A stretch of DNA of 64,000 bases from Theropithecus gelada. Lineage: Eukaryota > Chordata > Mammalia > Primates > Cercopithecidae. The position numbers and the translations under genes are program-made. The stretch covers positions 71,265,624 to 71,329,623 of the forward strand of contig NC_037670.1 of the NCBI RefSeq assembly GCF_003255815.1, given 5' to 3'. Positions 1-19,354 of the stretch are shown here, piece by piece. The first letter of the stretch is position 1. Each line of letters starts with the position of its first letter. Below the pieces are notes generated by a model that saw only the letters and a program-made list of their open reading frames with translations, was not told the origin of the DNA and did not search any database.

Positions 1-846
1 CTATTACTGGGGATGGAGGGGAAACGGAGCTTTTCTTTTGGAGTTGGGCTGGAGTTCCTCCTTATCTCAGTCCAGCTGAGCTGGGACTGCAATTTGTTCT
101 AGGAAACTGTCACACTGGAAGAGTAACTGAGCTCATAAATTAGAAGAGAGCTGAGGTCCAAAATACCAGAAGGTGAATCAGGATGTTCTCAACAGTCAGA
201 GGAGCAGGGCAGAGGCAGATGTCAGTTGGGAAATGGATCCAGAAATTCAGTGCCAGGACAGTGTGAGCAGGAGAAAGCACCTCCCCCCGCATCAAGGGAA
301 CAAATAGAGAGAAGGGGACGGAGCAACTGATGGACATGTGGGTCAGCCAGTCTGGCTTAACCAGGAGTCGTTTGGATAAAAAAAGTCTTCCAAGTTGTTT
401 GCATCATCAATCTATTGGGCTTTGAGAATGGCAGTGATAAAAATAAGAACACATTTCTAAATTTCTTGTTTGAAATAGAGTTGCTTTGGGATTGAAAGCT
501 ATTTATTCTTATACTAATCTGAGGTTCTCCCTTGTTCTCATACTTTAACCTCATCTTACTCAAGATTCTTTCTAGATTTAGGGATCATTATTCACATGCA
601 GTTACATTGTATCTTCAGGGAAAATGAGTTGGCATGGAGTTTGTTGTGTCTGTCTCCCTATTATTGCTGTGGATTTAGATGTGTTATTTTGTACAGCATG
701 TTAAATAAAATAACCTGGAGACACTATGCATGTACATTTGGGTTCAGACGACAATTTAGTCGATAGATTCATTCTGTGTAGAGCAATTAAGCTGTATTTT
801 CTTAAACATGCCTGCATTGAAAAAGAATGATTTTCTAGGGAGAAAT

Positions 847-920
847 CTATCTATTGATAACTATATCTATATCTATATCTATGTCTACATCTATATCTAT
901 ACCTAATCTCTATCTGTATT
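847..920. repeat. (CTATAT)n imperfect microsatellite
   Basis: Repeated ctatat/ctatct units with a few substitutions. Confidence 0.85.
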
Positions 921-2234
921 TACATATGTCTTAGTTGAGAAGCCTTTTAGCTTCGAGGAATAGAAACTTGACTAACACTAACTTAGTCATGCAGAGGCTT
1001 ATATGTCTCAGTTAACAATACACTTGGAGCCAGACAGTCCAAAAGCTACTGTTTTCATCTTTTTGCTCTGCCATTCTCAGCATGATGGCTTATTGCCTCA
1101 GTGTCAAAAGGTGACTGCTCCCGCTCTAGCCATCTCATCTGTGTCCAAGTCAGGAGAAAAAGAAAATTGCTGGCACTTTCTGTACTTTTATCAGGAAACG
1201 ATGGGTCTCATGGGCTTGCTACCTACAGTGAAAGCTGGGAAAAGGTGCTTTTTGTTTTTCCAGCCTTCATGGAAGAGGTGGCCCCAGAAGAATGGGGCTG
1301 GGGGTGATTCTGAAGTAAAGCAGCTAAGAATGACCCACGCCTCGCTGCAGTGAAGACCCAACACAGGGCAGCGGTGACAATCTAAGGACAAGATGTTGTT
1401 TGTTGGTTTTAACTTGGGCATTTTTATAGGGTTTTCTTATTTAAAGGAAACTTTGCTTGGAATGCCTTAACAGCCCTGAACAATAGTAGATGTTTAGAGC
1501 TTCAGAAGCTGAATTTAGAAACAGCCTGAGGGCTGGCGAGAGTGGGAATGTTAAAAACAACTTTTTAAATCTAATGTTTACTTATTTGCCTTGCATTTCT
1601 TCACTTATACCTATCTTTTCATAAAGAGATTTCAGGAGTCTTATAAAGGAACATAAATTATTACAAACTAGCACAAGTTAAAGTTGGAGCAAAAAAGTGT
1701 ATGGAGCAGAGCAACCTGGAAGCAGAAATTGGACCAGAAATGCACTTCATGTTGAGATAAACGTGTACTCTGGGAGGGACCTAAATCTGCCTTTAATCTT
1801 TTTATCTGTCAAAAAGAACAATCATGGCAGTCACATACATAGGTCACAGGGTATATGAGGTGCAAACAGAGCCAAGGTATCAAGGAAGAGCACAGAAGAG
1901 GGTCCTACATCCAAGTATTTCATCTAGTTGCCCAATTTCTCTTCCTTATTTTTTGGCTCCTGTTTCCTCTAGAACACATCCTATCTAGGTTTCCTTCTGC
2001 TGTAGTGTGAATGACTCTCCCTATGTCTTGGAGCTGAATCAGGGGGAGAGCAGGCATCATCCATGGGTGCCCTCCTGCCTCCCAGTATTATTAATATTTG
2101 CACCTCCCTCTTGGTCGTGAGGGCTCCACAGCCGGTTGGCCATTTGGAGTATTTTTTCTAGTGCCTCTCTTGTGAAGCGACATTTTTGCTTTACTTCTTT
2201 TCTTGGGTTACAGGAAAAAGAAGACAAATTTATT

Positions 2235-2425
2235 AGAACATGTAAGGTATCAGGTACTAGTTGTATGTCTTCTAGTAGCTCATTTAATCTTCCTGCTAGC
2301 TTGGAAGGAGTCACATATTATAGTTGGGTTGAATTATTTGCCCAAGGTTAGAGCTAATCACTGGCAGAGCTGGGATTTGAGCTTGGATATGTCTCTGAAG
2401 TCTTTCCATTATACCACTTTTTTTT
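2235..2425 (+). repeat. MIR SINE relic
   Basis: Shows the conserved MIR order: 'catttaatcttcctgc', then 'tatttgcccaaggtta', then 'gcagagctgggatttgagc'. Confidence 0.7.
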
Positions 2426-3189
2426 TTTTAAACCCTGCATTTATTTATAAAACCGAGTTCTACTGCTGAAGTTGGGCATCTGAGGTTAGGCTAATCTCTC
2501 CTCTTACCTCTACTCCCCAGCCAATTTCTCTGAAGGCTGTGCTCAGAAGTTTCCTGGAGTTGGAATTGGAAGGCTCATTTATTATTTTGTATTCTTTTAC
2601 TGAGTAGCTGTGTGACCATGGGTATTTCACTGAAGCCTTCTCAAAGCCTGTGCAGTGGCAACTATGATTACAACCCCACTGGCTCCATGGTAGTGGCAGT
2701 GGGAGGGAGGGGTCGGTGTCAAACTCAGACTAGATTGTATTTGTTGTAATCGCTATGGAAAAAAATAAGCTTTAATCACATTCAATGCATTGTTTTTTAC
2801 TTATTATTATGACCTCAAGATGTTGTTGTTGAGAAAAATCCTACTTCTCCTTTGGTTTTCAGCCCTTGGGTCACTTTTTAAGGAAAATCTGGCTGTCTTG
2901 TCTCCGGGACTGCTGACTCCATGAGCTCCCTATTCTGTTAATGTTTGCCTTCTTCCTGCAGAAAAGGGGAGGTTGATTGTTTTATTCAGGGCTGTCTTTC
3001 TAGCCTCTACCACAGGAGTTAATACCAATCAATAGGAATATCTCTGAATTTTAATGTCAGGTTGACCGTCAGGTTGAGAGATCACTCCTTAAAACTAGAA
3101 GACTAAAATTTTTTTAGCAGATATTTCTTGCAGTGAGGTAGTTGCTTTGGGAAGGGAGGGCTTTTGGGGTCGTGTCAAAGGTGAATAGT

Positions 3190-5406
<2,217 letters not shown>

Positions 5407-6940
5407 ATTGAAGTTAAAAGTTTTAAATATTAAAGAAAGGAAAACACTATATCCTTCCTCCTAATTTTTGACTCTTAACTAAAACTAGTCATCTTCTCTC
5501 CATTTTCACTGCACAGAGAGGACTTTCCACATGGACTATAACATTGCCTTTTTCCCTCTCTCCCCTCTTTCCTACCCCTGTTACTTTCTGCATCAGTCTT
5601 GGGACTGCCACTTCCAGAAAACAAGGGAATACTGACACATTAAATCTTGAAAACACCACCCCCTTAGTAAAGCCTTCCTTTAGTGTAAGAAATGGAAGCA
5701 CCTCTATAGAAGTGTGTCTTAGGAATTGTAGGTTTTCATGTATACCACTGATGTAGAATATCACAGAATCAATGATCCTAAGAAGAATGCTTAACCGATT
5801 CTAGGAGTTACTAATTACCTTCCTTCCAGGGTATTTAACAGGTTACAAAAGTCAGAGAACAAAGCCAAAGAATCTGTGTTATCTAATTGTAAACATCAAG
5901 TATGAATGGCTCTCTTTCCAGATGAAAAGGAAAAAAGAAAAAAAACAAAACAAAACAATGAAAGAACTATATGTTTGAAAAAGAGAAGTGTCCAGGATAT
6001 TTAGCATTCCATGGAAAAGCATTCTTCTTAAAGTTATTTACTAACAGAAGGACATTTTAGAAATCTGATACCCTGAAGCAGTCCAAGAAAAAGTGGCCTG
6101 AAAAAGACAGAATGATAAGATAAAAGCAGTAGAATAATTTAGAAAGAAATCCAGGATAAAAAAGGGCCAAGTGAGATAAAAAGGATAAAAAATTTGCAAT
6201 TGCAGAATTAAAATCTGTACTAGAGATTATAAAGGACAAGATGGGTATTGAATAAAATTCCACACAGATGAGAGTGATACACTTCAGCAGCTCTTCCAGT
6301 AAAAAGAAGAAATATACCAAGAGACGAATACTCACAGAGAAAAGATACGGGGTTCATAAAATGGAAAGCCAACCTAGGAATTGGAAAGGAAACCAGAGTA
6401 ATTGTAAGAAAACTTTTTTGAACTAAAAGAAACCACCAAAGTGTGCAGACTGAAAAGGGCTAAACATGTTTCAGGAAATGTTAATAGAAAATATCACATA
6501 TCATTCCACCATGGTAAGTTTTTGAATTATGAAGAGAAATAAAAACAAAATAAAGCAGAGCTGAGAAGTATCCATGAAGAAAATTTAAAAAGACAGTAAC
6601 AAGCTAACTTTGAGAGAAGCAAAAAAATCAGGCTTACTTTAGAATTCTCCAGAAGCAAACAGAAGGCCCTAGAGGGGTGACATCAACAGAGTGCTAAGAT
6701 TAAAAGATTAGTACCTGAGAATTTGATTCAATCAAGTCTTGATTCATGTCTGACAACCCAGGAACACATTCTCTGATATGTGCCAGTTAACGCAATGTGT
6801 TACCACAGGCTTTTTTTGGAGGAACACTTGTAAACATAGGCTATGGTACAACCATGAGTTTAAAAATGAAGCCTGGTAAAGTGTATTTGTAAAATGAATT
6901 GTTTCTAAGGTGACTGAAATATAAGATATTTACTTAAATT
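5407..6940. other. intergenic AT-rich DNA
   Basis: No gene recognised. The A-rich segment at about 5930-6660 may be an old transposon remnant, but I cannot assign a family. Confidence 0.4.
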
Positions 6941-7095
6941 CCCACAAAACCCTGGGAAGCAAGCAGATAAGATTTATGACCTCTGTATGTAGACAAACTA
7001 AGATTTAGAGAGTTAAGGGATGTATCTCAGGATCTCACTAATAGAAATGGAATCAGGATTCAGGATTCATATCTAATTCTTAATGCAGAGGGTGT
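6940..7095 (+). repeat. MIR relic
   Basis: Carries 'aaccctgggaagcaagcag', 'gacaaactaagatttagag' and 'taagggatgtatctcagg', a diverged MIR core and 3' part. Confidence 0.5.
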
Positions 7096-7309
7096 GAGCT
7101 ATCAGATCAGCATTGCCCATTTCTGTTTTAATTTGATTTTGGGGAGTTTCTATAATAAAAATAGAAGAAAATAAAAGAACACTGGCTTGAAGGGTTAACT
7201 AAAACTATATTTCTCTTTCTTTCCCAGGACTAGGTTAGTGTCTTTGTTTCATTAGAAGTCTCTTTAGATTCCACTAACAATCTTGCCAACTACAATAGGA
7301 AAAGCCCTT

Positions 7310-7560
7310 CAATAACAATGTGCTTTTATTTTGGGAGTCCTTATTATGTGCCAGATACTCTTCTAGGCATAGGGTTCAAGATAAAGAGAAATAAACCAAA
7401 CAAAATCACCTACTCATGTTTCCTATCAAGAATTAGAGGTCAGGAAACAAACATACTTAGACAACAGCAAAAGGCACTCAGTCTAGCTCTGGTAATTAAC
7501 ATGCCCACTATAATAATTAGTATATTCCATCTTGAATACAAAGGAACAACCTAGGATAAC
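7310..7560 (+). repeat. L2-type LINE 3' fragment
   Basis: 'ttattatgtgccagatactc' and 'ttctaggcatagggttcaag' follow the L2 3' end consensus. Decayed. Confidence 0.5.
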
Positions 7561-7974
7561 TAGGCATGAGGGAAACCAAAGTTATGAAAGGTGAACAAAC
7601 AAAAAAATAGATGATGTGGAAAACAGAAATTATTCAGAGCACAGAACAGAAAGTGTCTTTTCTAAGGGCACCTTCACAAAATGTTCTTGAAATATTTTAA
7701 AAGAAATTAAACCCAAAGACAGAAAGGAAACAGTAATTCAAATGCTTTTACAAATTAAAAATATTAGTTAAAACAAAAGTAAAAGGAAGGATAGACGGTT
7801 AAGTTGAAGAAGTCTCACTAAATACAGAGCAAAGATATGGAAATATGAAAGAAAAAAGAAAAAAGGACACAATAGGGACATTAATTAAAAAGATCCAGCA
7901 TCTAATTAATAGCCATGGTCTGCAGTGGCACAGTCAGTGTGTCTCTGTTGTGGTAGTGGCTATTGTCATTGCTT

Positions 7975-8120
7975 ATATATTAGTAAAAACAATAGCCAAC
8001 ATTTCTTAAGAGTTTTCATTGTGCTAGAACCTAGGTTAAGGTCCTAACCTACAATGTCCTGTTTTATCATCCTTTAAAACTACATATAAGGTAAATGGTT
8101 ATGATGTGGTTATTCATTGT
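7975..8120 (+). repeat. MIR-like relic
   Basis: Diverged 'aacatttcttaagagttttc' then 'catcctttaaaactacatat', consistent with MIR order. Confidence 0.4.
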
Positions 8121-8754
8121 ATTTAGTTGTGCAGACTGAAAAGAGAGTAGTCAGGAAAGAACTCTTGGGTGATTGGACACCAGTAACTGAGATCAAAATT
8201 CAAAAGTAGGAGCTTGTTTAGGGAGAAAGAAGTTGGTTAAATTTTAACATGTTGAGTTAAAGGTGCCTAAAAGACTCCTGAATGGATAAAATCAATATAC
8301 GGTTGTTTGTATGAGTCTGAAACTCAGATAAAAGGTATTGCCAGAGAGAGATTAGGAATCACCAATATTATCAGTTAAAACCAGGAAGTAGATGCAATCA
8401 CTCAAAAAGAGAACACTGAAGTGTTCTGTAGAGAGGATTATTGGTAATATTTGTCAGAACAATTTTAATGGTATTCATGGCACACGCCAGATCACAGTTG
8501 AAGAATGAATGAAGAATTAGTTCATCACATTCTTCATCTGCCTCAGGTGCCAAATGGATTAATAACACCTACGTGAGTGGATACTGTAGGATTAAAAGAT
8601 ACCATGTTTGAAGAGTTTTTAGCAAAGTGCCTGGCAAGTAGTACATGCTCAACAAATGCAGGAGAGAGATAGATACATAGCACTCCATAACTCCATATAT
8701 CACCCAATCACTATAACATAATACTGGAATATATCGCTTTATTATGACAGTATG

Positions 8755-8905
8755 CTATAGTGATTGAGTGCATGGAGTTTGGAACTGAATAGACTTGGGT
8801 TTGTAGTCTAGCTCTGCCACTGTATAGGTGTGTAAAATTGGACCAGTCACTCTGTTTATGCACTTTTTCTTTCATCTGTAAAATGGAGAGTAGAGAAACA
8901 ACTAT
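8755..8905 (-). repeat. MIR relic
   Basis: 'ctagctctgccactgtatag' followed by 'tcatctgtaaaatggag', typical MIR sequence. A related fragment at about 8590-8650 ('aagtgcctggcaag') may be the rest of the same or another copy. Confidence 0.65.
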
Positions 8906-8909
8906 CTTC

Positions 8910-11280
<2,371 letters not shown>

Positions 11281-11978
11281 ACATCATCTTCATCGTATTT
11301 CCACCTTCATATAAAAACAGCCTTGCGGCTGTGGCTGTCACATTATACATCTCTGTGCCAGACATCTACCCCAGGTTTTTTATTCAGCCAACTCTCTCTT
11401 ACAGACCTTTGAATCCCTTAACACCAAAGACTTTCACAACCACTCCACATAAGAAACATATCCCATGCCCATGCCCTGGGCTGTTTTACTATTCACAATG
11501 GTTTGTCCTTTGAAATCTTAATCTTCAGCATTTCATTTTCTGAGACCCAATGCCCATCAGCTCTCACTCTCTCTCAACATACCTGCATTTCACATCATCC
11601 ATATCTCTGATTCCTGAATGATGCTATTTTTCACAAACCATCAGTAGCTTTTTGGCTTCACATCTTTCTTCACCTGGTTCAGATTCCTGAGGGCACCACA
11701 CAGTTTCTTTACTGACATTTCCTCTTACTCCCATTCTTTGTTGTCCTTTCTCAGCTCCTGCTCTGCCAGAACCTGAGTCTGGATCGCCCGACGTGTGCTG
11801 TGTAGTGTGCAGCCTGTCACAATAGCTACATTCCAAATGTTCAATAAGCACACGTGGCCAGTGGCTACTCGATTGCACGGTACAGATTGTAGAACCTTTT
11901 CATGATTGCAGAAAGTTCTACTGGACAGCAGTGCTATATCTAGACAATTGACCTTCTCTCTTCTACACCTTACAGTGA

Positions 11979-12440
<462 letters not shown>

Positions 12441-12654
12441 TCACCTATCTTTTCAAACTTCCACTCCACCACCTCCACCAGCTTTGACATCTCTCTCAGC
12501 AGATGAGCTTACCTTTTTTTTTTTACTGTAAAATCAATGAGATGAAAATTCTCTTAATTCCCTTCTCTGTCAGTTATTATCATGTCTCTCTATGCCCATC
12601 CTTTATTTTTTTCTTCTTGTTTAATTTAAGGCTAATCCTACCACCTATGCTTAG

Positions 12655-13380
12655 GATTAATTCATCAACCAAAAAATATTTACTGAGCAAGTACTACATG
12701 CCAGACACAGTTTTAGGTGCCAAGATTTAGCTGTTAACAAAACAATGTTTCTACCCTCATTCTAGTTTTGTCACATAGACAATAAACAAATACCTCAGAT
12801 GGTGATAAATATAACAGAGAAAAATGAAACAGGCTGGGTGTTAGGGTGTACCAGGGTGGAGTCCGTTGCTATTTTATATTGAGTGGTCCAAAAAGGCTTC
12901 AGTGATCTGGAAACAAATAACAAGAAAGTCAGGGAGTGAGCTGCGAGGGTGTCTGATGGAAAATGACGAAATTCCTGGCAGAGAAGATGTCAAGCACAAA
13001 GGCTTGGGACATGCACAAGCTCATTCTGTTGGAAGGAAAGCAAGGGGGATCACATGTGAAGAAGACAGAGACCAAGGAGAAACAGAGAAGACATGATCGG
13101 GGATGTGGCCAGGTCACGTAGCTTCTCTCTGGCCACAACAGTGAGTGAGTGGAGAAGCCATGGGAGGGTAGGAGCAAAGGAGAGACCTCATCTGCCTTGC
13201 ATTTTTGAAAGGGTCATTTTGAGTGTTGGATTCCCAATAGTCTACGGGGGCAAGGATGGGAATAGGGAGATTTGCTAGGAGGCTGTTGCATTTTTTCAGG
13301 TGTGGTGGTATATTTAGGTCAATAAGAATGGCAGGTTGGCCCGAGGGACAGTGATGGAGGTGGTAAGGAGTGGTGTGAAC
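12655..13380 (+). repeat. L2 LINE 3' end relic
   Basis: Begins 'tttactgagcaagtactaca', continues 'tgccagacacagttttaggt', then 'aggcttcagtgatctgg' and 'gtcattttgagtgttgg', in L2 order. No coding capacity. Confidence 0.65.
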
Positions 13381-15744
13381 ATGTGTCTATTTTGAAATCA
13401 ATCCATCATTTCTTACTTCAGGAGGAAATTTGTTTCTCTGTCTTCTCTCATATTGTAAAGTTATTTACCTTTAGCAGCTCACTTCTCTCAGAAGAGAAGC
13501 TTAAATCTCTATCTTAAAATTTGAAAGGGCTTTCTCTCAATCCTCAGTGTCTCCTTCTCTAGTCATTACTCAATTTCTTCTTCACAACGTTTGACAGAGT
13601 ACATCTCCTTAGTCTTCTCATCCCCTCCTCTTCCCACTAAAATCTGTCCCCAAGTAACAAAGCTGATCTGCTCAGGCTAGCACTGTCACTGATTAGAATA
13701 TTGCCAGATCTATTGGGCCTTTCTGTCGGTGTCTTACTTGACCACATCGTGTCATCTGACATTTTCAAACTCTCACTTTTCTTGACTTCCTTGACAATGT
13801 TCCCTATGTGTTTTTCTCCTACACATCTGACTCCTCAAAGCTCCTCACAGACTCCTCTTCCTCCACTCACCTCGTAAATATGAAGGTTCCCAAGCCTCTG
13901 CCTTTAAATTTCTCATCTTCTACTCTTCTCTATCTTGAAGGTAATGGTTGCTAGAAGAAATAGATCCCAAAATGACGATGCCTCAAAATCAATAGAGGCT
14001 TATTTCTCACTCAAGCAACAATAGAAGACGAACATTTAGTGTTTTAAAACTAGTATAATGTTTTAAAATTGAAATTCTAACCCAGGGGCCAAAATACCAG
14101 ATAGCTATCAGATACCAGAGTGAAGGGGATAGAGACCACTGCAAAGGAATCTTTAAAGTAGATATCTGAGAACAGGTTCCATTATTTTAAGACTCTGGAG
14201 AGATGTTGAGAATATAAAAGTTTAAGAGAGTGGAGAGCAAGGCAGGTTGGTGGAGGGAGGGTGAATTTTGGGAGACGCCTTCAGAAGAAGCACCTGCCAG
14301 TTGTGTGTGAGTCCCAGCTCTCCCAACAGGGCAGGGTTAATTAATCTTCCTCAACTCCAGGGAAGATAACTAACATAGGCTTCAACAGCACCTTCTGCAG
14401 TTGAGGGACCCTGCACACTGATGCCTAACTCATGCCTGAATAAATGTGTAAATTGGTCTAAGACAAGGTAAAGGATAAAAAGAGGAAGGGGCTATGTTTA
14501 TTAAGAAACCACATTCCTATCAATAGTGGGCTAGAAATGCATGAGTTTCCTGTGGACCTAATAGGGTCTGCATGGGAAGGAAGGCAGGCCTGAGGCTGTT
14601 TTAGGTCCTGCCCAAGAAGAGGAGAATGTGTCTCACAGAGAGAGTCTGTATGCAAGGGACTGCAGAGAAGCAGGGTCCAACTAGGGACCAGGAAGCAGCC
14701 AGCCAACACACAGCTATGGCAGTCGTTGGGGGAAGGACCCGAAAACAAAAGAATGAGTCAGGTGTGAGCATCTACCAAGCCTGGAGTGCATGGGTGATTT
14801 TAGTTTTCTCTCCCTAAGTTTTGTTAATGGTGGCATAAGCTTACATCTAAGGATGGAGGAACAGAGGCTTTGTCACAGGTAAGAAAAGGAAATGAGGAGC
14901 GAGAGCTGTAAGCTTGAGACATGATGAAGAATTAAACGCATGCATCAGTACAGAAGAAAAAGGCTGCAAACTCCAACATCTTTCTAACCCAGTCCATTCC
15001 AAAACTAGGGAAAAGGTTGACACCTGAAGCATATTCCTCCAACAGAAGGGACACGCCCCTAACTTGGCAAGACAGGACCTGGCTGCAGGGTCAACAGAAA
15101 GTTCCAACCCATGACCTCAGCTCTTGTCCTAGGCCCCAGAGGCCATCAGCACCCAACCGTTAGATAAGATGTAGATGGTGTTGAGAGAAGTAGAAAGGAG
15201 GATAGATGAGAACACATCTATGCTATTTTAGGGCAAACAGTAGACCTGCTGTCTTATTCCATTCAAAAATGAGTTAACAGAAAAAGAATAAACAGCAACA
15301 TAGGGCTTATGCATAAATTCCTCAACTAACAAGAAGAAACGAAACAAAGAGCAAAGAAAGCTAAAGAGCACGCTCAAAAACTAAATCTTTAAATCAACAA
15401 TTTACACATTCAAGAAAATTTTAGAAACAAACAAAAACACTTGTCAAAAATGCAATAGAAGAAAATGTTCCTGAAATGAGGAAAGATCTTTCCATTTCTG
15501 GAAAGACATAAACCATAATTTTGTTTCTGGTTTTCTTTGGATGATTAAATTGTAGGAGCCCTCTGTCCCTCCTCCCTCTTTTTCCTTCCTCCTTCTCTCC
15601 CTTTCTTTGTTTCCTCTTTACCTCCCTCCTCTTTCTCTTTCTTCCTTCCTTTCTTTTTTCCTCAATGGTGTTTGTATTTTAAAAATGAATACCTATTATT
15701 TTTAGAATTAGGAAGAAGCTTTTTAAATTAAAAACACTGTTTAA
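13381..15744. other. intergenic DNA
   Basis: Contains a polypyrimidine tract at about 15560-15662 and otherwise unassigned sequence. No gene is supported. Confidence 0.45.
15560..15662 (+). repeat. CT-rich low-complexity tract
   Basis: Almost pure C/T for about 100 bases (ccctcc, cttcct and ttcttt units). Confidence 0.8.
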
Positions 15745-16052
<308 letters not shown>

Positions 16053-16139
16053 CTACCATTAAATGACAAACTTTGAGTAACTACAGGTAGAGAAAAACCT
16101 AGAATTATCTACAGTTGTTATAAAGCCCAGGCATTAAGA

Positions 16140-17850
16140 AATTATATTTTAATCAAGATAACTGTTGGGTTGTGGACTTGAGTCACATACATAAAAAGAC
16201 CTGGGATAGGACAGAACTAGAGTTAAAAGAACAACATTAAAACTGGGAAACAATATGAATGGAACGGGATCACAAGCTTAGCAACACACTACAGATCAAT
16301 CGAATGAAATTAGTGTTCATATTTATACACATTCAACAGGTGATGAAAATGGCGTTCCAAAGTGAAAAGTTCGTAAACGGTGCTTATTCAATCTTTGGAA
16401 AAATTTCTAAAATGTCATAGCTCTTCCTTGTTCTGTATGCCAAAATATATTCCAGATATGTTGGATTAAAGAATAAAGTTTCCAAAAATGTTTAGTGAAA
16501 AATATATGTGAGTATCAATTTGATTTCCTGATGGAGAAGCCTTAGCAAAAAGATAGCAATTCCTAGATGAGTTCATATAAAAATGTAAACTCTCTTTTGG
16601 CCTGAAACACTATTAATACAAACAAAATTAAAGAGCCAGGAACTCACAGGGGAAAAATTACAATAATATGTAGCAGACAGTAGGGTAGGAATCTTAATAT
16701 AAAAAGAGTTCTCATTAATAATAAAATATACTTTACTATAGATAATATAAACATATATACAATGAAATTTTATTTAAAATATAAGAATGAGAATAGGGTT
16801 CTTATTAATAAAAGAAACAATGGGCAAAGAACATGAACAGTGACTCAAAAGAAAGTTGTTCAAATGGACAACAAAATGTCCATTTAAAATAATAATTTAA
16901 AAATTCAAATTAAAACAAAGCATATACCGTATTTGGCCTGGGTGGGAGAGAACTTTGATAATAACATCCATCCCAAAACACAGGGAAAGAGTCATGCCCT
17001 TACACTATTGGTTGGAATGTAATAGGCAAAAACTTTCAGGAGGGCAGCTGGTTATATATATAAAGATCTTAAATATGTCCACATTTTTATTTTTTATTTA
17101 TCTTATTTAATTTTATTTATTTATTTATTTATTTATTTTGAGAGGAAGTCTTACTCTGTCGCCCAGACTGGAGTGCAGGGGTGCCATCTCGGCTCACTTC
17201 AACCTCTGACTCCTGGGTTCAAGTGATTCTCATGCCTCAGCCTCCTGAGCAGCTGGGATTACAGGCGTGTGCCACCACACCTGGCTAATTTTTGTAATTT
17301 TGGTAGAGATGGGGTTTCACTATGTTGGCTAGGCTGGTCTCGAATTCCTGACCTCACGTGATCCACCTGCTTTGGTCTCCCAAAGTGCTGGGATTACAGG
17401 CGTGACCCACAGCGTCCAGCACAAATATGTCCACATTTTTAGATCCAGTGATTCGACTTCTAGGAACTCATCTCAAGGAAATAATAAGAGATGCATTTAA
17501 ACACATAAAAGGATGGATGCAATACTTACACTTACAAAATTTGGGAAATGACTTCAATATGCAATAATTGTGGACTGGTTTAAAAATAAAGACACACCTA
17601 TTTGAAAGGTTACTCCCCAGTCATTAATATTTTCAAGAAATAATTTGACCATTGAAACTGCTCAACATACATTGATAGGTGAAAAATATCAGTATACAGG
17701 ACAATATTACAGTAGGATTGCAATTTTGTTTTACACACGCACAGAAATTTTAATAATGATTATTTCTGGGAGGGATGATGATATGTGATTTACATTTTTT
17801 GTTCTGTGTCTTCCACATTTTATACAAATAGTATGTTTTTTTTTTTAACT
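16140..17850 (+). mobile_element. old L1 (L1M-type) 3' end, interrupted by an Alu
   Basis: Decayed end of LINE-1 ORF2 ('gggcaaagaacatgaacagt') and 3' UTR ('ttctaggaactcatctcaag', 'aataattgtggactggttt', 'ttatttctgggagggatg'). All frames are broken. An Alu at 17090-17422 splits it. Confidence 0.7.
17090..17422 (-). mobile_element. Alu inserted into the L1 relic
   Basis: Reverse Alu with a (TTTA)n-type tail. The 19 bp duplication 'aaatatgtccacattttta' is at 17071-17089 and 17423-17441. It is the last Alu before the 31 kb Alu-free interval. Confidence 0.9.
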
Positions 17851-17966
17851 TAGGATGGATGTCATTTAAAAAGCAACAATTTTCATATTGGAAGTGGACA
17901 AATCACAGAGAAGGTACCCAGTTGCTACAGGATTTCTTTCTACCCAGAGTTTATTCCTATTCAGAT

Positions 17967-17985
17967 GTACCAGAAGGGGGCGCCT
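17967..17985 (+). promoter_or_regulatory. CTCF-like motif at the edge of the Alu-free interval
   Basis: TACCAGAAGGGGGCGCCT fits the CTCF core with one off-consensus base. It lies just beyond the end of the old L1 relic, in the same orientation as the intron 2 motif. Confidence 0.45.
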
Positions 17986-18942
17986 CAGCCTCTTCCCACT
18001 GATGGACAGCTGGATCACCTGGTAAGTCTGGAATATTCAAGTGTGCAGGATTCACTTTCCCTCATGGTTACACTCCTTTTCTGGGTCTCTCAGAAATTTC
18101 CATAGAAGAAGGATATGGAAATTTGAATGACACTGTGAGAGTTTTATCTAGTCACGTGATTAACAGTCTGTGTTGGTGATGTGTGCTTTGGTCAACCTGT
18201 TCTACCTGGGCAGCTGCTGCAAATCAGGGGTGCCTCTCCATCAGGAAAAGACAGAAACAGAGCAGGACTCTACCCAATAGCTTTGCCTTAATCGCAACAA
18301 ACAGGTTTACGGAAATGGCCAAATTCACAACTATAACTTAGGAGGTTGACTCAGCCGCCAACTAACTGTATCTGAATCAGAGTTTGCTTCTTAAAAAGTT
18401 ATGTGCTCTTCGTCATGGTACCAGTTAGGGGGCAGCAGATATCCTGGCATCTTTTGTTGTCTAAAGGAAGCTTCCAATTAGGAGATCCTGAAGTTTCTAT
18501 GTATTATTATTTTATTTGCCATGTGACATGGTCTGGTAGTTCCATCCTGCACCAGCTGTTCATTTTGGAAGCCAAACCTCTCACCTAGTAGAGTGCTTAT
18601 AATTCACTACTGAGCAAAGGTGAACCCAAATAATAAAGTATCCTATATAATTACTGCACTCTGCATCAGCCGTTTCAGTTTCATCATTATCTAAATATTA
18701 CAAAGCCCCAGCCTTCTCTTTTGGTCTATCATTCTGTCTCTCACACACGCTTAAGTAAACTTTATTTTGACTCCTTAAAATACCCTCAGGATGAGAATGC
18801 AAGTAAGGGGATGAGTGTAGGCATCTATAAAATGGCTTCTGCAAAGACCTCAAGATGCTAATTTAAGAGGATGAAGCATAGCCCAGCCTGTGGTAAAAAC
18901 ATTTGCTTTTCCTGATGCATGCAACATTGTGGAGATGCTACT

Positions 18943-18954
18943 TTTGTGTGTGTG

Positions 18955-18986
<32 letters not shown>
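18943..18986. repeat. (TG)n microsatellite
   Basis: Uninterrupted TG dinucleotides from about 18957, with a short imperfect left part. Confidence 0.95.
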
Positions 18987-18988
<2 letters not shown>

Positions 18989-19354
18989 CTACTGAACACT
19001 CTGAGAATTTTGTCTGTTCAAAAAGAAACAACAGAAACACAATGCTGAGCTCTTGAGGATCCTTGAACCAATGTCTTCTTTCGGTTTTGATTACGTACCT
19101 TTTTTAGTTTCCAGAAGTTCCTCATGGGATAAAGAGTAGTAGGTGTGGAAACTGGACCACAGAGAGGTAGACTGACTTGTAACTTTCCAGCCAGGGACAG
19201 AGCCAAATGTATAGTAGGGTCTTCCCAGTACCAGTCTGCCCTGGTGGCTTGTCACAGAGCATTTGCCCATCTTTCCAAGGCTCTACAAAGTAGAATGCAG
19301 GGAGTTCAGGTCAGCCAATAAAGCTTTTTTAAAAAAGGAAGAGAAATAATACCA

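Larger units (their letters stand above)
1..3176. other. intergenic DNA, left edge
   Basis: No gene is visible. A (CTATAT)n-like microsatellite lies at about 847-920 and a MIR relic at about 2235-2425. Small open frames (for example 1003-1353) have no recognisable domain and look like chance. Confidence 0.6.
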